DNA of 64,000 bases from Casuarius casuarius (Eukaryota > Chordata > Aves > Casuariiformes > Casuariidae), in NCBI GenBank assembly GCA_003342895.1, contig PTFA01000111.1, positions 532,199-596,198 on the forward strand, given 5' to 3'. This document shows, piece by piece, positions 36,701 through 49,110 of the stretch (position 1 is the first letter of the stretch; each line of letters begins with the position of its first letter). Under the pieces are notes generated by a model. It searched no databases, was not told where the DNA came from, and was given only the letters and a program-made list of their open reading frames with translations. Made by a program: the position numbers and the translations under genes.

Positions 36701-39576
36701 CACAAGAGAGATTAGTTTCTTCCATTGTTCTCTAAAAATCACTAATTAAGGTTTACTTTATTAAATGCAAGGTAGAAAGCACCACTTGCTTTCCCTTGGC
36801 TGACTCCAAGTTGAGATCTGAATGGACATTTTAAAAAGAGAAGAAAACAGGAAGAAAGGATACATTCCTTTTATCTGTTCTACAGTCTGCAGTATAAATA
36901 TGTGTACATAGTGCAGCCATTTAATATGTCTCGAAAAAATGTTTTCTTTGAATGAAGTAAAGTTTTGAGAGGTTGCCACACGGTTCTCTTAGATCACAGC
37001 CAAAACTTTGTGCATCGCTAATCTTTCCTGGTGAAAGAGTTGTNTGTTAGGGAACCTAAAAGATGCAGTGTTCTGCTGTGCTCCCACTGCTTCACATCTG
37101 GATTCAGTCAAAAGTTAAATAAAGTTTAGCAATTCATTGCCGTTACCTTCATGGCTATTAGTTCCCATGTCTATTGTGTTGTGAAGAAAAGGAAAAGAAA
37201 ACTCATCTTGAATATGTAGGAAGGGATTTGACACATCAATAGTGACTGTAGCAAAGGGCCTAATGCATGAGATAGAGATGTCATAAGGCAGAGCCAAGTT
37301 GCACTGTCTGAAGTGTGTGAGGAAAATTGTACAACCATCCCAAACCCACTTTGAATTATCAAAATGACCTGTATTAATAATTTTAATATTAATCGTAATA
37401 GCACAGCTAATAAAAATGATAATAACTGCAGTCTAAACTGCAGAGGTGTTTGAAACCGCTTAGTGTGAATCAGAATTTTCAGATGCTTGGCANTGCCAAA
37501 GGTTGCTCTGGATTATCCACGATCAAAAATTCAAACTTCAGACTGAGTAATGTCAAGAAGAGATGCTTTATTTTATACAGGAATGAATTCCAGAAGATTG
37601 ATCTCAGATTATATTAAAGATCAGACTAGACAGTCTGCCTGATTTCATATAAGTTGCTGCAAATTCAGTTGGAATTTGTTTGTGTTTGTAAAATTTCTAG
37701 GAACTTGTGTTTTCAGTGTGTGGCTGTCTTCAGTTGTTTGGCCTGTTTCATTTATTTACTTTGATCCTCAGCTTGTGCTGCCTCAGAACTGTTATATTTT
37801 CTTACCATGTATGTTTGTTGATGTCTTTCTTACTCTTTATCATGAAAAGCAAAATTTTATCTTCAACATTACTGGTTACTGACCATTTAATAAAAAAAAT
37901 GTTCAGTCTATCACTGTAACACAATCTGAAATATGCAAATTAGAAAATTCCATTATATTTCTTTATCCGTCTCCTTACAGAGAACACTTATATCAGTCAC
38001 ATCTTTGTAAAAGTACCCAGGTACTAAATAAGTCATTTCGTTTTTTTATTTTTTTGCTTTAGCTACCAACGTTTAATAATCATCATCATCATTTTTAAAA
38101 GAGTTAACTTAATTTCAGATACCATTGGCAAAACATATCTGTACTTTGCAGTTTGTTTAAGTGTATTCCCCTGGAAATGCGTAATAGCCTTGGAAGCATT
38201 CTTAGGATGTTATTCTACAATGTGATAAAGTTAATCTACTTAATGCTGCAAAATTGTTTGTATTTTACTGAAATGTACCTTAGCTACAAAAAAATGGAAA
38301 AGTTAAGTTCTGTAAAATGGTACAGAGCCCAGTTGCACAAGCCCGAGTATAATGCAGATATATACATAAAAGGTGAGAGGTGGTAAATGGGCAAACTTTC
38401 TCAGCATATTAGTTGTTCATATCTGTTTATATTTTTGAGATACAAACACTTAGATACACTATAAAATATTCCAGCAGTGGGTAGGATAAAGAAGCAGTGT
38501 GGGTCAAGTATAACTGTAAGCCAGATGTTAAAAGTAGCTTTCCAAATTTCCTAAACTCTCCAGGAACTAGGCAAACCAAACATATACTAAAGGTGGGATT
38601 GTAACCTTACCTTTGATATNGGTTACCTTTGCTATAATAAAGGTTTCCTACTGTATCTGCCAAAGTTTATTAAGTAGTTGACTGAGCTCATGATTGTTTC
38701 CCTAAAGCATCCATAAATCGTTGGGTTTTTTTTCCCTATAAGTATGTGGAATCTGTAGTCCTAAAAGATACCTAAGTATACATTTGATTGTTTTCATCAA
38801 AGTTTTTCTAGCCTTTGTGTATTTGTTATAAATGTATACCTATATAAATAGTGTATACCATATAGGTATAAAGTGGTAGGATGACACACCTCCGCTATTT
38901 TGGTTTGATTTATAACATTTCAATTTTTGCATTTACCATCATCATCAAACTGGAATAGTGAAAAGTATCTTTAAATAAAGACTTTTAAATAGATCATTAA
39001 TTTTAACTCTTTGTGTTGGAAAACCAATTTCTAATCCTGTAATCAAAAACGACAATAATCTATCCACATTAGTATTAAATGCTGAAGGACTGAAAAAAGA
39101 ATGGAATTTTTAACAAAGTAGTGTAGCCATTTAATTTTCAAAATACTATGTTACATATTTATTATTCTATATTACAATGTTAAACTAAAAAATTCACATA
39201 AATACTACATTAATTTTTTNAAAAAAAACTTGCTTCCAAACTGAGATTTTGAATGATTATGGCTATGTAGGACATAGAACTTTTACTGACTAAACTGTGT
39301 TATCCCTAAGAGTAGACTTGCGGTGTAATTGCTGATTTTCTTTGTCCCCGTTATTTTGGAAGAAATTAAGCAAATAGTACCTGAATTTGACAGCAGTATT
39401 CTGACAATTAACTTCTGTCTTACTTTCTACACTCTCCCCAAATGCTAATATTGACCTAGATATTGTAGTTTTTTTCCTGTCATGTATATAAGAAATGTCA
39501 CACCTGTAAGTGAAAATAGTGCTTTTGCCATTTTACAAGTTGTAAAATTGGTCTGGAAGGGTTAAATTGCCTTCTT

Positions 39577-39690
39577 ATCAAGGTGTTTAAGCACATGCTT
39601 AACTTTCTTTTAAGCTTGTGCTTAAACCCATCCAGATAAAACAAATCACTTGGGAGCATCTGGATAACCAGTTGTTGGGGTTTAAGTATA
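39577..39690. repeat. Palindromic AAGCACATGCTT repeat, hairpin copy
   Basis: The arms TTTAAGCACATGCTTAA (39586-39602) and TTAAGCTTGTGCTTAAA (39610-39626) are inverted copies of each other with one mismatch and a 7-base loop. The left arm is itself nearly palindromic. The same AAGCACATGCTTAA core recurs at 43.08 and 43.12 kb. It fits a short non-autonomous palindromic repeat family seen in sauropsid genomes. The copy ends about 230 bases before the terminal PUDP exon. Confidence 0.6.
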
Positions 39691-39883
39691 TGCGTAGATG
39701 CTTTTTTGAAGTGAAATGAATTTAAGGTTAATTACCATGCAGATGTTCAAATTGAGAGGTTTGCGCTTGTTCTAATTAGGGGTTTCTGAGCCAGGAATTG
39801 AATTTAGCTCTCCTGCTAAGTTGAATGCAGGGTCATTCTCTCTTTGGTAAAACAAACAATAAAAAGTTTGTAATAACACTATT

Positions 39884-39922
39884 CTTCTTTCTCTTCATTC
39901 CCCTCACCTCCTTGTTTCCCAG
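39884..39922 (+). promoter_or_regulatory. PUDP: Strong 3' splice site of the terminal PUDP exon
   Basis: A pyrimidine-rich tract of nearly 40 bases, largely C/T, ends in TTTCCCAG at 39915-39922. It is a canonical acceptor, in clear contrast to the AT-repeat-dominated acceptor of the preceding exon. Confidence 0.9.
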
Positions 39923-40099
39923 TGTCTTGTGTTTGAAGATTCACCACTTGGAGTCAAAGGAGCACTGGCAGCAGGAATGCAAGTGGTTATGATTCCAGAT
40001 GAAAATTTAAATCCAGATCTTAAAAAGGAAGCAACTCTGGTGCTGAACTCTATGGAGGACTTCAAACCAGAACTGTTCGGTTTACCGGCGTATGATTAA
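39923..40099 (+). CDS. PUDP: Pseudouridine-5'-phosphatase, terminal coding exon (HAD motif IV)
   Basis: Fifty-eight codons plus a TAA stop (40097-40099), starting in phase 0, matching residues 171-228 of human PUDP in exact length. [18 protein letters not shown] holds HAD motif IV: the acidic Glu-Asp pair binds the catalytic Mg2+. [11 protein letters not shown] and the C-terminal [12 protein letters not shown] are near-identical to the family. No stop, frameshift or unusual codon use is visible, so the gene looks functional. With the exon at 7029-7258 it gives about 135 contiguous C-terminal residues. The Asp nucleophile and cap-domain exons are outside the window. The phosphatase acts on pseudouridine 5'-phosphate; that function is known for the human enzyme and inferred here. 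Confidence 0.97.
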   Translation, partial: CLVFEDSPLGVKGALAAGMQVVMIPDENLNPDLKKEATLVLNSMEDFKPELFGLPAYD

Positions 40100-40415
40100 T
40101 GCCTAAAGTCTACGAACATGCAGTTGACTAGAGATNGGGAAAGTGGAATGAAATCTTGTTAAGATTTTATGATTGTTTTGCGCCTTTCCCTCCAGTCCTC
40201 AAAACTGGGCCATGGAAATCCTGTTAACACCAAGTCTTCCACACTGCTGTTAAAGTTGACTGGAACGTTTATCATTTGTCCTCCATGATGAATGCTAAGT
40301 TAAAACAGTATTTCTTCTTGTGAAGTGAATCCAGCTTTGTTCTATGCACGTCAATGTTTTCTGGGAATGCTATGAAACTATTTAGATAATTTATTAAAAC
40401 TGCACTTGAAGTTTC
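40100..40415 (+). other. PUDP: PUDP 3' untranslated region
   Basis: Non-coding sequence following the stop codon, ending by inference 15-25 bases after the ATTAAA at 40393. It contains no open frame of note and no AATAAA. A longer form ending near 41.5 kb is possible, because the next canonical AATAAA is at 41477-41482. Confidence 0.7.
40393..40398 (+). terminator. PUDP: PUDP poly(A) signal (ATTAAA)
   Basis: ATTAAA, the commonest variant of the polyadenylation hexamer, about 294 bases after the stop codon. A T/G-rich stretch (CCTGTTCTGTTTCC, then TTGTTGTTTAG) follows within 20-60 bases, as expected for a downstream element. Confidence 0.7.
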
Positions 40416-40654
40416 CTGTTCTGTTTCCACTTGAATGACTTGTTGTTTAGCTCTTAACCAGAAATCTGTTCTGGGCTGGCTGTTGTCCCGTTACATAGTT
40501 TTTGATCCAGTTATTGCTATCAACATGTTTATCCTTTTCCTCTTCCTAATCTTGCCCATGTATTCCCTCTTGTATCCCTTTGTCTTTTTTTTTTTTTTTT
40601 GCAATTTTGTTGTTGTTGTTGTACTTTCTGTGTTTTATTGTTTCATTTTCTTGT

Positions 40655-40718
40655 TGGGGGTTAAACAAGATGACTTCCAGAGGCCCCTTAAAACCTACAT
40701 TATTCTGTAATTCTGTGC
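40655..40718 (+). repeat. Very short CR1 3'-end remnant
   Basis: The sequence GGGGGTTAAACAAGATGACT, then TCCAGAGGCCCCTTAAAACC, then ATTCTGTAATTCTGTG, reproduces the last 60 or so bases of CR1 including two terminal octamers. The body upstream is missing: it is preceded by a T-run and GTTGTT repeats. It lies about 240 bases past the inferred PUDP poly(A) site. Confidence 0.85.
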
Positions 40719-43039
40719 TTATCTTTTCTGNCATGGTGAATGCCTGAAAGGAGCTATACAAGGTTATGCGATCCTACGCTTTAACCAAAGCGCTTTGCAT
40801 TCTTTGTTGTCTTTATGTTCTTCTTCTTTTCCATTTTGCCATGTTGCCTTTCATGCCTGTGAAATGAATCCATCTTGTCTCCCTGTTTTCGTTCTGATGA
40901 AGTTTCTGATAATGCTTTAACTCCCTGACATTCAAGTTCCTTTGCTGGGTCATCCTTAATTTTCATGCCCTTTTCATGCAAAGTTCCCTGTAGACGGTTT
41001 TGCTGTCTGTTTTTAGCAAAAGTTATAGTTTACTTAAGTGCCTTAAATTTATTTTGCCCAGCTACCATAATTTCCACAAATATTTTATCTCGTAACCTTT
41101 CCTTCTTACCTGTCTTTTTCTAGCAGCTCATCAGGACAAGTGTGAGGGTCTTTTTAGAAAATACTCGACATGTTGATAGGTTTTGGTGGAGTCCACATAT
41201 ATATATATGTATTGTATAGTGGAAGTAATGGAAATAAGACTTCTCTGAACTCATTGTAGGTTTTTAATATTGTGTGTTTATCTATGGTCATCCTAACAAA
41301 AGATGAATTATGTATGAGAAGGGTCAAGTGGCCAGTATCCATGCTTTTTTAAGATTGAGCTACTGTAAGATAGCACATAATAACTTCATTAATTCTTTAA
41401 TTTCCAGGTAAAATAATTTTCAGACACATCTGGTGTTTACTATTTCCGGTGGAAGGTTGTTTTGATCAGGAACAAAAATAAATGAATCTTAGATGCTTCA
41501 ATATTCTGGATGAGTTTCCTTGTGGTATTTTTTCCTCCAAGAGTAAAAAGAAGAAACAATTACTTTTTCATCTTAGAAGTAGACTGTTACTGTTTTCTGT
41601 TATTGCAGTCTATTCCTGCCTCAAAAAATTAAGAAAATTTTATTCCCTCCTGTCAGCCAAATATGATCTATATCGTATCGGAAGATTTTTAGCATGTAGA
41701 ATATAATAGTTTGCAGTATAGTGCTTTTCATCCAAAAATCTGGCAGCATTTTTTTTGAAAGGGTANATGTTGTTTCTGGTAGTTATTTTGCATATTATGT
41801 AATTTCTTTAGGCCCATAGAGGTTGTAGTCCCAGTGTTACAGTGGCAAAAAAACCATCCCATCCGCTATAAATTCCATTTCTGTTTTTTCCAGTCAAGAT
41901 ATGTTGCTATGTAATTCCTTCCTTCACTTATGTTACATAACACAAAGTGTTACTGTAAAGCAATAATTCTGAGCTTTCAAGTGTAAAACAGGTGCCTGTT
42001 GGGATCCCCTTCATTCATAATTACTGAATTCCAGCAGGGAAGTTACTAGGTAGAACAAGCTCTAATAAGTTGTAATTAGCAACTTTTTCAAAGTTTTGCA
42101 TATATTTAAATTAACTTGTGAGTTTTGCAAGAAAATAAAAATGAAGCACATTTCTCATTTACAGTGTACTTCCAAGGAACCCCATCAGANTCTTGAATTT
42201 GCTTTTTAAAGCTGCAGAGACACTAGTATATCACTGACAATATCAGAATTATTTTATCATGACAATCATGTGATCAGTGTACCCTTCCATTCTAATTTGA
42301 TAATCTCATCTTTTGCTAAGAATTAAGAGTCAGAAAACATTCGTTTAACTCCACAGTAAATCCTGTCCCACATACGTATTCTTTCCTGCATTTAATATCC
42401 CAACAGTTTTCAGTAACAGTTTTCAGTGAGATTATTGGCCCAAACTGAAACCTGTCAAACAGAGCCATATGATATATCCTTCACCTCCTTTTAGTAAAAT
42501 TCCATTTCACTATTTTTCTGCTTGTTGTTGCCTACTTCCTGGTCATGTCTCAACTGACTCTTACTAAAGCAAGTATTATACTGTGATTAGCTCTTCTCTT
42601 GACTGAATGAGAAGTCAAAAAATTAAACAAAATAAAATTGCTCAGTTATAATAATCTGAAAAATTTTGTCATCTCCACCAGATGAGAGGTGGATATTCAT
42701 GGCAGCCTTAGGTGACTGTAGTCTGCCTGATTAACTATATACCAAATATCAGCATATGCTAGTATATATTTCTTTACCCCTTTTTTTGGTTGAATTTGTG
42801 GCTCTGTAGCTCAGTCATCTCAACAACATCTGTTTGGACAAAAAAAGATCAAAAACTTGGATCCATTCCCTTCCTTCCATCTGCTATCCTCCTGATGAAG
42901 TCCTGTTTTGACTGGACTAAAAAAATCCATACCAGATCCTGGCTACAGATTGTCAGGACATCTGAGCAATTTGAATGCTCCATCTACATTTCTGTGAAGA
43001 GGTCTGTAATCCAAAAAGCAGTCTAAAAAATCTATACTC

Positions 43040-43200
43040 TCTAATTCAGCAAGCAGGCTTCAATCCAGAAGAGTACTTAAGCACATGGTTAAGTCTTTTT
43101 TTGTTAAGCATATCAAATAAGCACATGCTTAATTTTAAGGATACATTTCATTTTATTTGATTTAAAATAAAGCATGTGCTTCAGTCATGTCCTGAAAAGA
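43040..43200. repeat. Palindromic AAGCACATGCTT repeat, second copy
   Basis: CTTAAGCACATGGTTAAG at 43076-43093 is followed by TAAGCACATGCTTAATTTT near 43118 and the inverted AAAGCATGTGCTTCAG near 43169. The second and third blocks form a hairpin with an AT-rich loop. The upstream AATTCAGCAAGCAGG phrase resembles the outer arm of the same repeat family as the copy at 39.6 kb. Confidence 0.6.
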
Positions 43201-46200
43201 AGAGTTCTCTAGAATATAGAACTTAATGCTGCGGCCAGAAAGCCATATTCTCAGATTATGGCTTTAGGATAATTCTGCTTCTGAATCAAACAAACAAATA
43301 AAAGAAGAAGAGAGTTANGACAGGTAAATGGTAGCCATCACACGCATCATTATTTGATCTTAGTGATGTTCTGTATTTCTTTGCCATTGTCAAATATCTC
43401 CTGTATTGTGCTAATTGAACATTTAGGCAGCTGTTTGGTTTAAAGTCCTAGTTGTAACCTTTGTAGTCTTAAATAAACAAATTCCAGCCTCCACAGACAA
43501 AGGGCAAAACTTTGTGGCCAAGTTTTTGTCATTGGAGTACAGAAAATAGGATATGTGCAACAAGATGGAGCCAAATCCAGATACATANTTAAAAAAGCAG
43601 GTCAGTGATATATGAAGTGTTGTACTGGAACTTAAACTTTCTCCCGCCTCAAAAGTGAATTAGGTTTTCCATTTACTGGAACTCTACTGGAATTCATCAT
43701 GGTAAAATTTTCAGGACTCTCATTCTGGGTTGCAAAGACAGGTTTAAACAGGAGCTTCATTGAATGTATTTAGAAAAAAATACATCGCATTAGAACAGGA
43801 GTAGTTTCCAAACATAATCTGACTTCTGTGAAGCTTGGCATTTTTGTTTACAAATAAAGATCAGAAAAAGCTTTAGATGTTCCTTCTCATTTAGATTAGA
43901 TGTCTTTCTAAAGAATGGTATAGTTAAACCGTAGAAACTTCTGCCCAGCTTATGTGCCAAATATTCAAAACATTGTCTTTAGCAGAAACCAAACTAGATA
44001 AATCAGAAAAAAAATGCAAGAAATTTTGTATTAAGAGGACATGAACTAATTTTCCACTGCGTTAAGATTTATTCTTTAATAATTAGAGATGGGCTTTACT
44101 GAACCTTAAGATGTACTGCTTTATTACCAGCTCTAGATATTGGTTATCCATACAGAAGTTCATTTCTATTTTTTAATCTTGATAAATTTGCACACCAAGA
44201 ACATTCCCTGGGCAGTAAATTCCACAATTCCATAAGCTATATAAAAAAAATTTCCATTTATTTGTTTCTAATTTACCACTTTGTAATTTCAATGAACTTC
44301 TTGTGTTTTGATATTGATAGGATAAAACAGTTTGTGCCAAATTAATAGAAATAAATAGAAATACTGAAGTTGATGAAAAGAAGCTCTCTCAGAACACTCC
44401 TCTTTCCCAAGGAAAATATGACTGTCATCCTCACATTATGTTAACTTTCCCTTTGGCAGATTCTTCATAAATTGCGGGTTTAATCTCTCTACTAAAGTAG
44501 TGGAAGAGATCCTTTTGGAGAATAGAATTGGGGAGAGGACTTACACTGAAGCTGTTGCGAGAACTTCCAAAGGCTGAGGAGCCTACACAGCAGGTCCATA
44601 CCAGATAGTTCAGTGCAACATAAAAATTGCTTTTTAAGGGGAGGGGTTATCAAAGTATTCTGGACTCTTTGACTTACAGATTCTAAGCCATCATATCCAA
44701 AATGTTAGCAGTTGGCTCTCAAACCAAGCAGAGCGCCTCAGCCCGGAGAAAGAATCACCAGAATATCTGCAATGTGAAACTGGAACATTAAGCCAAATGT
44801 TAAAAGAGGAGATCATTGTGAATAAACGTGGTTCTTTAGATTCAAAAAAATAGCAGAGAGAGCATCATTTAATGGAGAAGAATAAAACTGCAGAAGAAAG
44901 GAGCTAGGGACTTCCCATAGACAAGGAAGTAACACATGATTAAATCATCCAGAACCAAAGACTTCAATGAAGTAAAGAAAAAGGACATAGAATAGTCACG
45001 CCTTCCATTTGTCCTTAGCAAAAATATAAAAGCAGTTAATTATGTATGGATGGAAGATCTTTGCATTAACAGAAGCAAAACCCGGGTCAAAAACATATTC
45101 AAAGGCATTATGATAGGAGACCCTCTGATTTATAGAGATAAGAAGCGACTTTCTGAAGCATGTTGAGAACCAAGCTCAAGAGCAAATGAAGCAGTTGAAA
45201 TCCAGAATTAAAGATGTATAAATCAGCTTTGACAAGCATCAAAGCATGAATGAATATAGAAATATAACAGTAAATGTGTTAATTCTGATGCAGGTAGACT
45301 GTGAGAAATCATTTCAGTTTTGACTTTGAAATCTTGAATTGGTTGAGCAAGTACAAAATGTAAGAGTATGTCATCAACTTGAAGGCATCTGAAAGAAACT
45401 GCTGCATGCCAGCCTTCATCATCTTTAGGTTGAACTGCATATTGATGGAGTGAATTCTTCATTTCTTTGAATTTAACAACATCCCTATGGCAACTAGAGC
45501 AGTTTGCTCATAGAAAGGGATATTAGAAAAGCACTTTTAACTATCTTTCATCCATAATATCATAGTTGCTTTGAAAAGCGTGTTGTGGCCTTGTCTGTTC
45601 ATCTTCATTTCTCAGAAAGAAGTGTTGCTATATAGCCAGCAACTCTCCCGTGTTTAGAGAACTTTGGACACTGGGGAATACAGGTTTAATTGAATCCTTG
45701 AGGATTCATACACAGCAGTTTTCACTGTATCATCTGGATGTCTTGTAAATCATTTGTTTTCACTAGCTTATGTACCTGGAGAGTGAGCAACGTATTTAAA
45801 CAGTAGCATTATCTAATCTAAATCAATGAATGACTGCAGGTAGATAAAGCTGCTAAATTACACTCAAATATTATAAATTCAGAGAATTAGGAACTTCAAA
45901 CTAGTGGTTCATTGTCCAATTTATCCTCCTGTGTCCTGTGATCCTTCTATTAGGAAGTGTTTAGTAGGAGACCATGTAGTCCTACNGTTGCTTGTCTTAA
46001 GAATACACTCACCATGGGATCCTCATACAAAGATGTAAGAATATAAAGAATGTAATAGGGTATGGTAGTTTCACAGAACAGTTTTATTCCTAATGACTTT
46101 CTCCAAAGCAGGGCAGGAATGTGGACAGGCAGGAGGAAGAGACCTATGGATCAACCATACCAGGCCTCCTTTGACTCTCCAAGAGAAGCGGCAAGAAACC

Positions 46201-49090
46201 AAGGGCAGGAGGGGAAGAGTTATTCTAGCTATTAGTCAAAGTATTGCTTTGGCAGAACAAATTTCCCAAGTATTTCAGATATATACAAATTGCATCTCTA
46301 TTCTCACAGCTTTATCTGTTGCATGCAGGCTTTAAAGGTAAACAAAAATATGTCAAATATAGTTAGGCTTCACTTGCAGAGAACTCTCTTTATACGTTGC
46401 CAGAAATGCAAACAAGCACCTGTTTGACATACCTAGCAAAACATACAAAAGCCTGATTCCAATTCTCAGTGGTTGCCCCAATTGCAGCTTCTCACGCTCT
46501 TTAATTACCCAGTTAAGACACTCAGCACCTCAAGCACTGGACCATGGTTGTTAAGCTCAAGAAAGAGAAGGTAAGTGCTACACTAGGGAAAAAATGGAAG
46601 AATGTTTCTCCTTTTCAGAAAATGCTAAAGAGATTCAATTCAGAACTTCGTTGTACCTTGTGAAATGTCTTTCTGCTGTAGCAGAATGTAAATTCAGCAA
46701 AAAGTAGTTTTAGCATGTAGGAATATTTCATGTTTAACCTGCTGCAGACTGGCTATATAGTCATGGATTTCATAAGCCAGTTTTAATTAGGGAGAGCATG
46801 ATTTTCACTGCAGTATCAAAAAAAAAGGAGTACCAAAAGGGGGATACACAAGATGGGGGGGAGGGGGTAAGGAAAACTAAACGTTAATCTTTGCTAAAAT
46901 ACCATCTTGATTTAAAAATTGTGAAGACTGTGCAAGCTGTATTGAACCATTTTATTGCTGTATCTTCACTGCTTGGATATAATCCAGAAGTGCTATATTT
47001 TACCCGAAAAATAGGAAAGCTGATTAAATCAAAATGGATTTCATGGTGGCCTATGACTGCAGCCTTGTAAAGTCATTGATTATGGCCCTCAACATTGTTC
47101 TTATTGATGGCTGCATCCTAAACGCTGTAAAACCCATGACATTCACTTTCTTCAGACTGAACGCATTAGGAGAGTAACTTTATTTCTTCAGTGCAATATG
47201 AGGCAGGAAAATATTGTGGGGTTTTTTTATTTCCCATCTCTGAACTGCATTTGGCTTTAAGGAAATTTTTTTAATCATATAATTTCACCCTGGCATATGT
47301 CCTTAGCCTATGTAACTTTTGTTAATAATTATTTTACAAAATTATAGGGCACATATGATAACTTTGAAATTTGTGGCAGGAAGTGCATTTATTTATCTGT
47401 AACATACTAAACAATCTATGGCTATCTTATCAAGTTATTGATACTTTTTTGTGGGTGTGGTTGAAGAGAGATGGTTTGTGAAACTGTGTATAAAACANAA
47501 GTCCTTTCAGTTCTGATATTCTAGTAAAGACTCAACTGTATTAAGAACAGCTTACAAGCCCTTCTTCTAAGAACTTCTTGAAATCTAGGTGTTTACTATG
47601 CACTTAAAACCATTACTGTATTTGATGTGAAGTACTCCTCATTACAAACTCGGAAGAGAGTGCTTTCTCTTTAGTGAAGTTCGCACCTGTATGAAATCTT
47701 GCTGGAGAAAACTGAACAGCTAAAACTACTGGCTTTACGAGACAAACAGCACCCACTTCCATCACCCTTACTGCACAGGTTTAAAAAGCTCAGTATCCTA
47801 TCTTGTTGCCTCTGACTTCAGTACTATTCTGTTAATTAAAATCATGAGAGTTTGCAGGTTTATAATGTTGCATTGTAGCAGTATGTCAGTCTCATAAAGC
47901 TACTCTTTACTACCTTCATCTATTATGACCAATGTCTGAAAGAAAGCAGGACACCTCATTGGAGGTCTCTGTCTAGAGACCTCATTTTAATCTCTCTAAA
48001 GACTGAGTGTGTTGTGTTAGTTGGGATATTGGCTCTGACTCCTTGCTCCTAGAAATTCTGTTTATCAGTGGGGAGACTACAATGACTACTTTTCACCAAG
48101 GTGTTCAAAGCGATAGGCTCGAGCTGAATTCATCGCCAGTATTGGACATACTGCCAGAGAGGTAAAGTATACCTTCTGATGCATTCAAGTGGCAAGGAAA
48201 CCCATATATGGTTCCCAGTCACTGCAGCTGTATTTTACTTCTATTCATTAGAGTATAGTATCTAGCTGTACCCATTGCTAAACATAACTGCATGAAGAAA
48301 GATGGATCCAGGACTCTGGGATGTGTGTCCTATCCACTAAAGCTCACGTGGATGTGTAACTTCTGTGTTTCTTAAGCATGTTTTAGTACTATATTACAAA
48401 GCCTTTAGTTAATGAGAACCTAGATACCTCTACTTTTCGAAGTGTGCTANGTCTGTATCTATTACAGAGGGCTGTAGGGGTGAGGGAAGAATTANGCCTG
48501 CTTATATGATCAATTCAAAGGACAGCCGTGACTCTAGCTCTTACAGAAGTCTTACAGAAAGGGAGGTGGCAGTGGTTTTGTAACCTCACCTGCTAATCAT
48601 TGAGATCCTGGAGCAAGAAAAAATGTGTTGCTTTGGGTTTTCTTTAACTCAGATTTTGTCTGGTGTTTGTATATTATAGATCCAGAGGTCAAAATGAGAA
48701 AGAAAGAAAAAAGAGCAGTGGAACTCTGTCCTGCCCACCAAGTTAACTCCAAGCCTTCTCAGTCAAGCAAACCATCACTTTGAACATGAAAGACATATAT
48801 GATTATGAGGTCTGTTTGTCTCTTCTCCTTCAGTGCTAAGAATCCAAGGACTTTAGAAATACAGGACTTCTCAAATAACATTTACTTAGGTTACTGACCT
48901 ACCTGAGGAAATGAAGTAAAACCTAATCACCATAAATTCTGCCTTAGAATTCTGCTTTAAAGAGAAAGACTGTTTAAAGGACTAAATACTTAGTTTGAGC
49001 ACCTGGTTTACATTCCCTTTTCTGAAGATAATGGACTATATGTAAACTACCTAGCTTGATGTTTAGCAAGTAACTGCCTAATATGTAGCA

Positions 49091-49110
49091 GCTTTTTTTT
49101 TTTTTTTTTT
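49091..49110. repeat. Poly-T run
   Basis: About 20 consecutive T. No recognisable retroposed body lies on the adjoining side, so it is listed only as a homopolymer. Confidence 0.9.

Larger units (their letters stand above)
7259..39922 (+). other. PUDP: Last intron of PUDP (32.66 kb)
   Basis: A GT...AG intron, donor GTAAGG at 7259 and acceptor CCCAG ending at 39922, in phase 0. No other exon of a recognisable protein was found on either strand. Open frames inside it are short, biased to Cys/Phe/Leu/Lys as expected from AT-rich DNA, and mostly lack family resemblance. Recognisable content is repeats, given separately: fossil amniote repeat, CR1 pieces on both strands, an LTR-like GC-rich block, palindromic MITE-like fragments and microsatellites. 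I see nothing specific in 7.3-9.8, 9.9-16.6, 22.5-24.5, 25.2-27.4, 28.5-30.8 and 33.8-39.5 kb apart from homopolymer runs. Confidence 0.9.

Noticed and set aside
40435..40710. 91-codon open frame just after the PUDP 3' UTR
   Set aside because: It crosses a T-run, GTT repeats and the CR1 3' remnant; hydrophobic composition comes from T-rich DNA.
46839..46867. G-run cluster as a G-quadruplex
   Set aside because: Tracts are unevenly spaced with a long 12-base loop; the case is weaker than at 16.7 kb.
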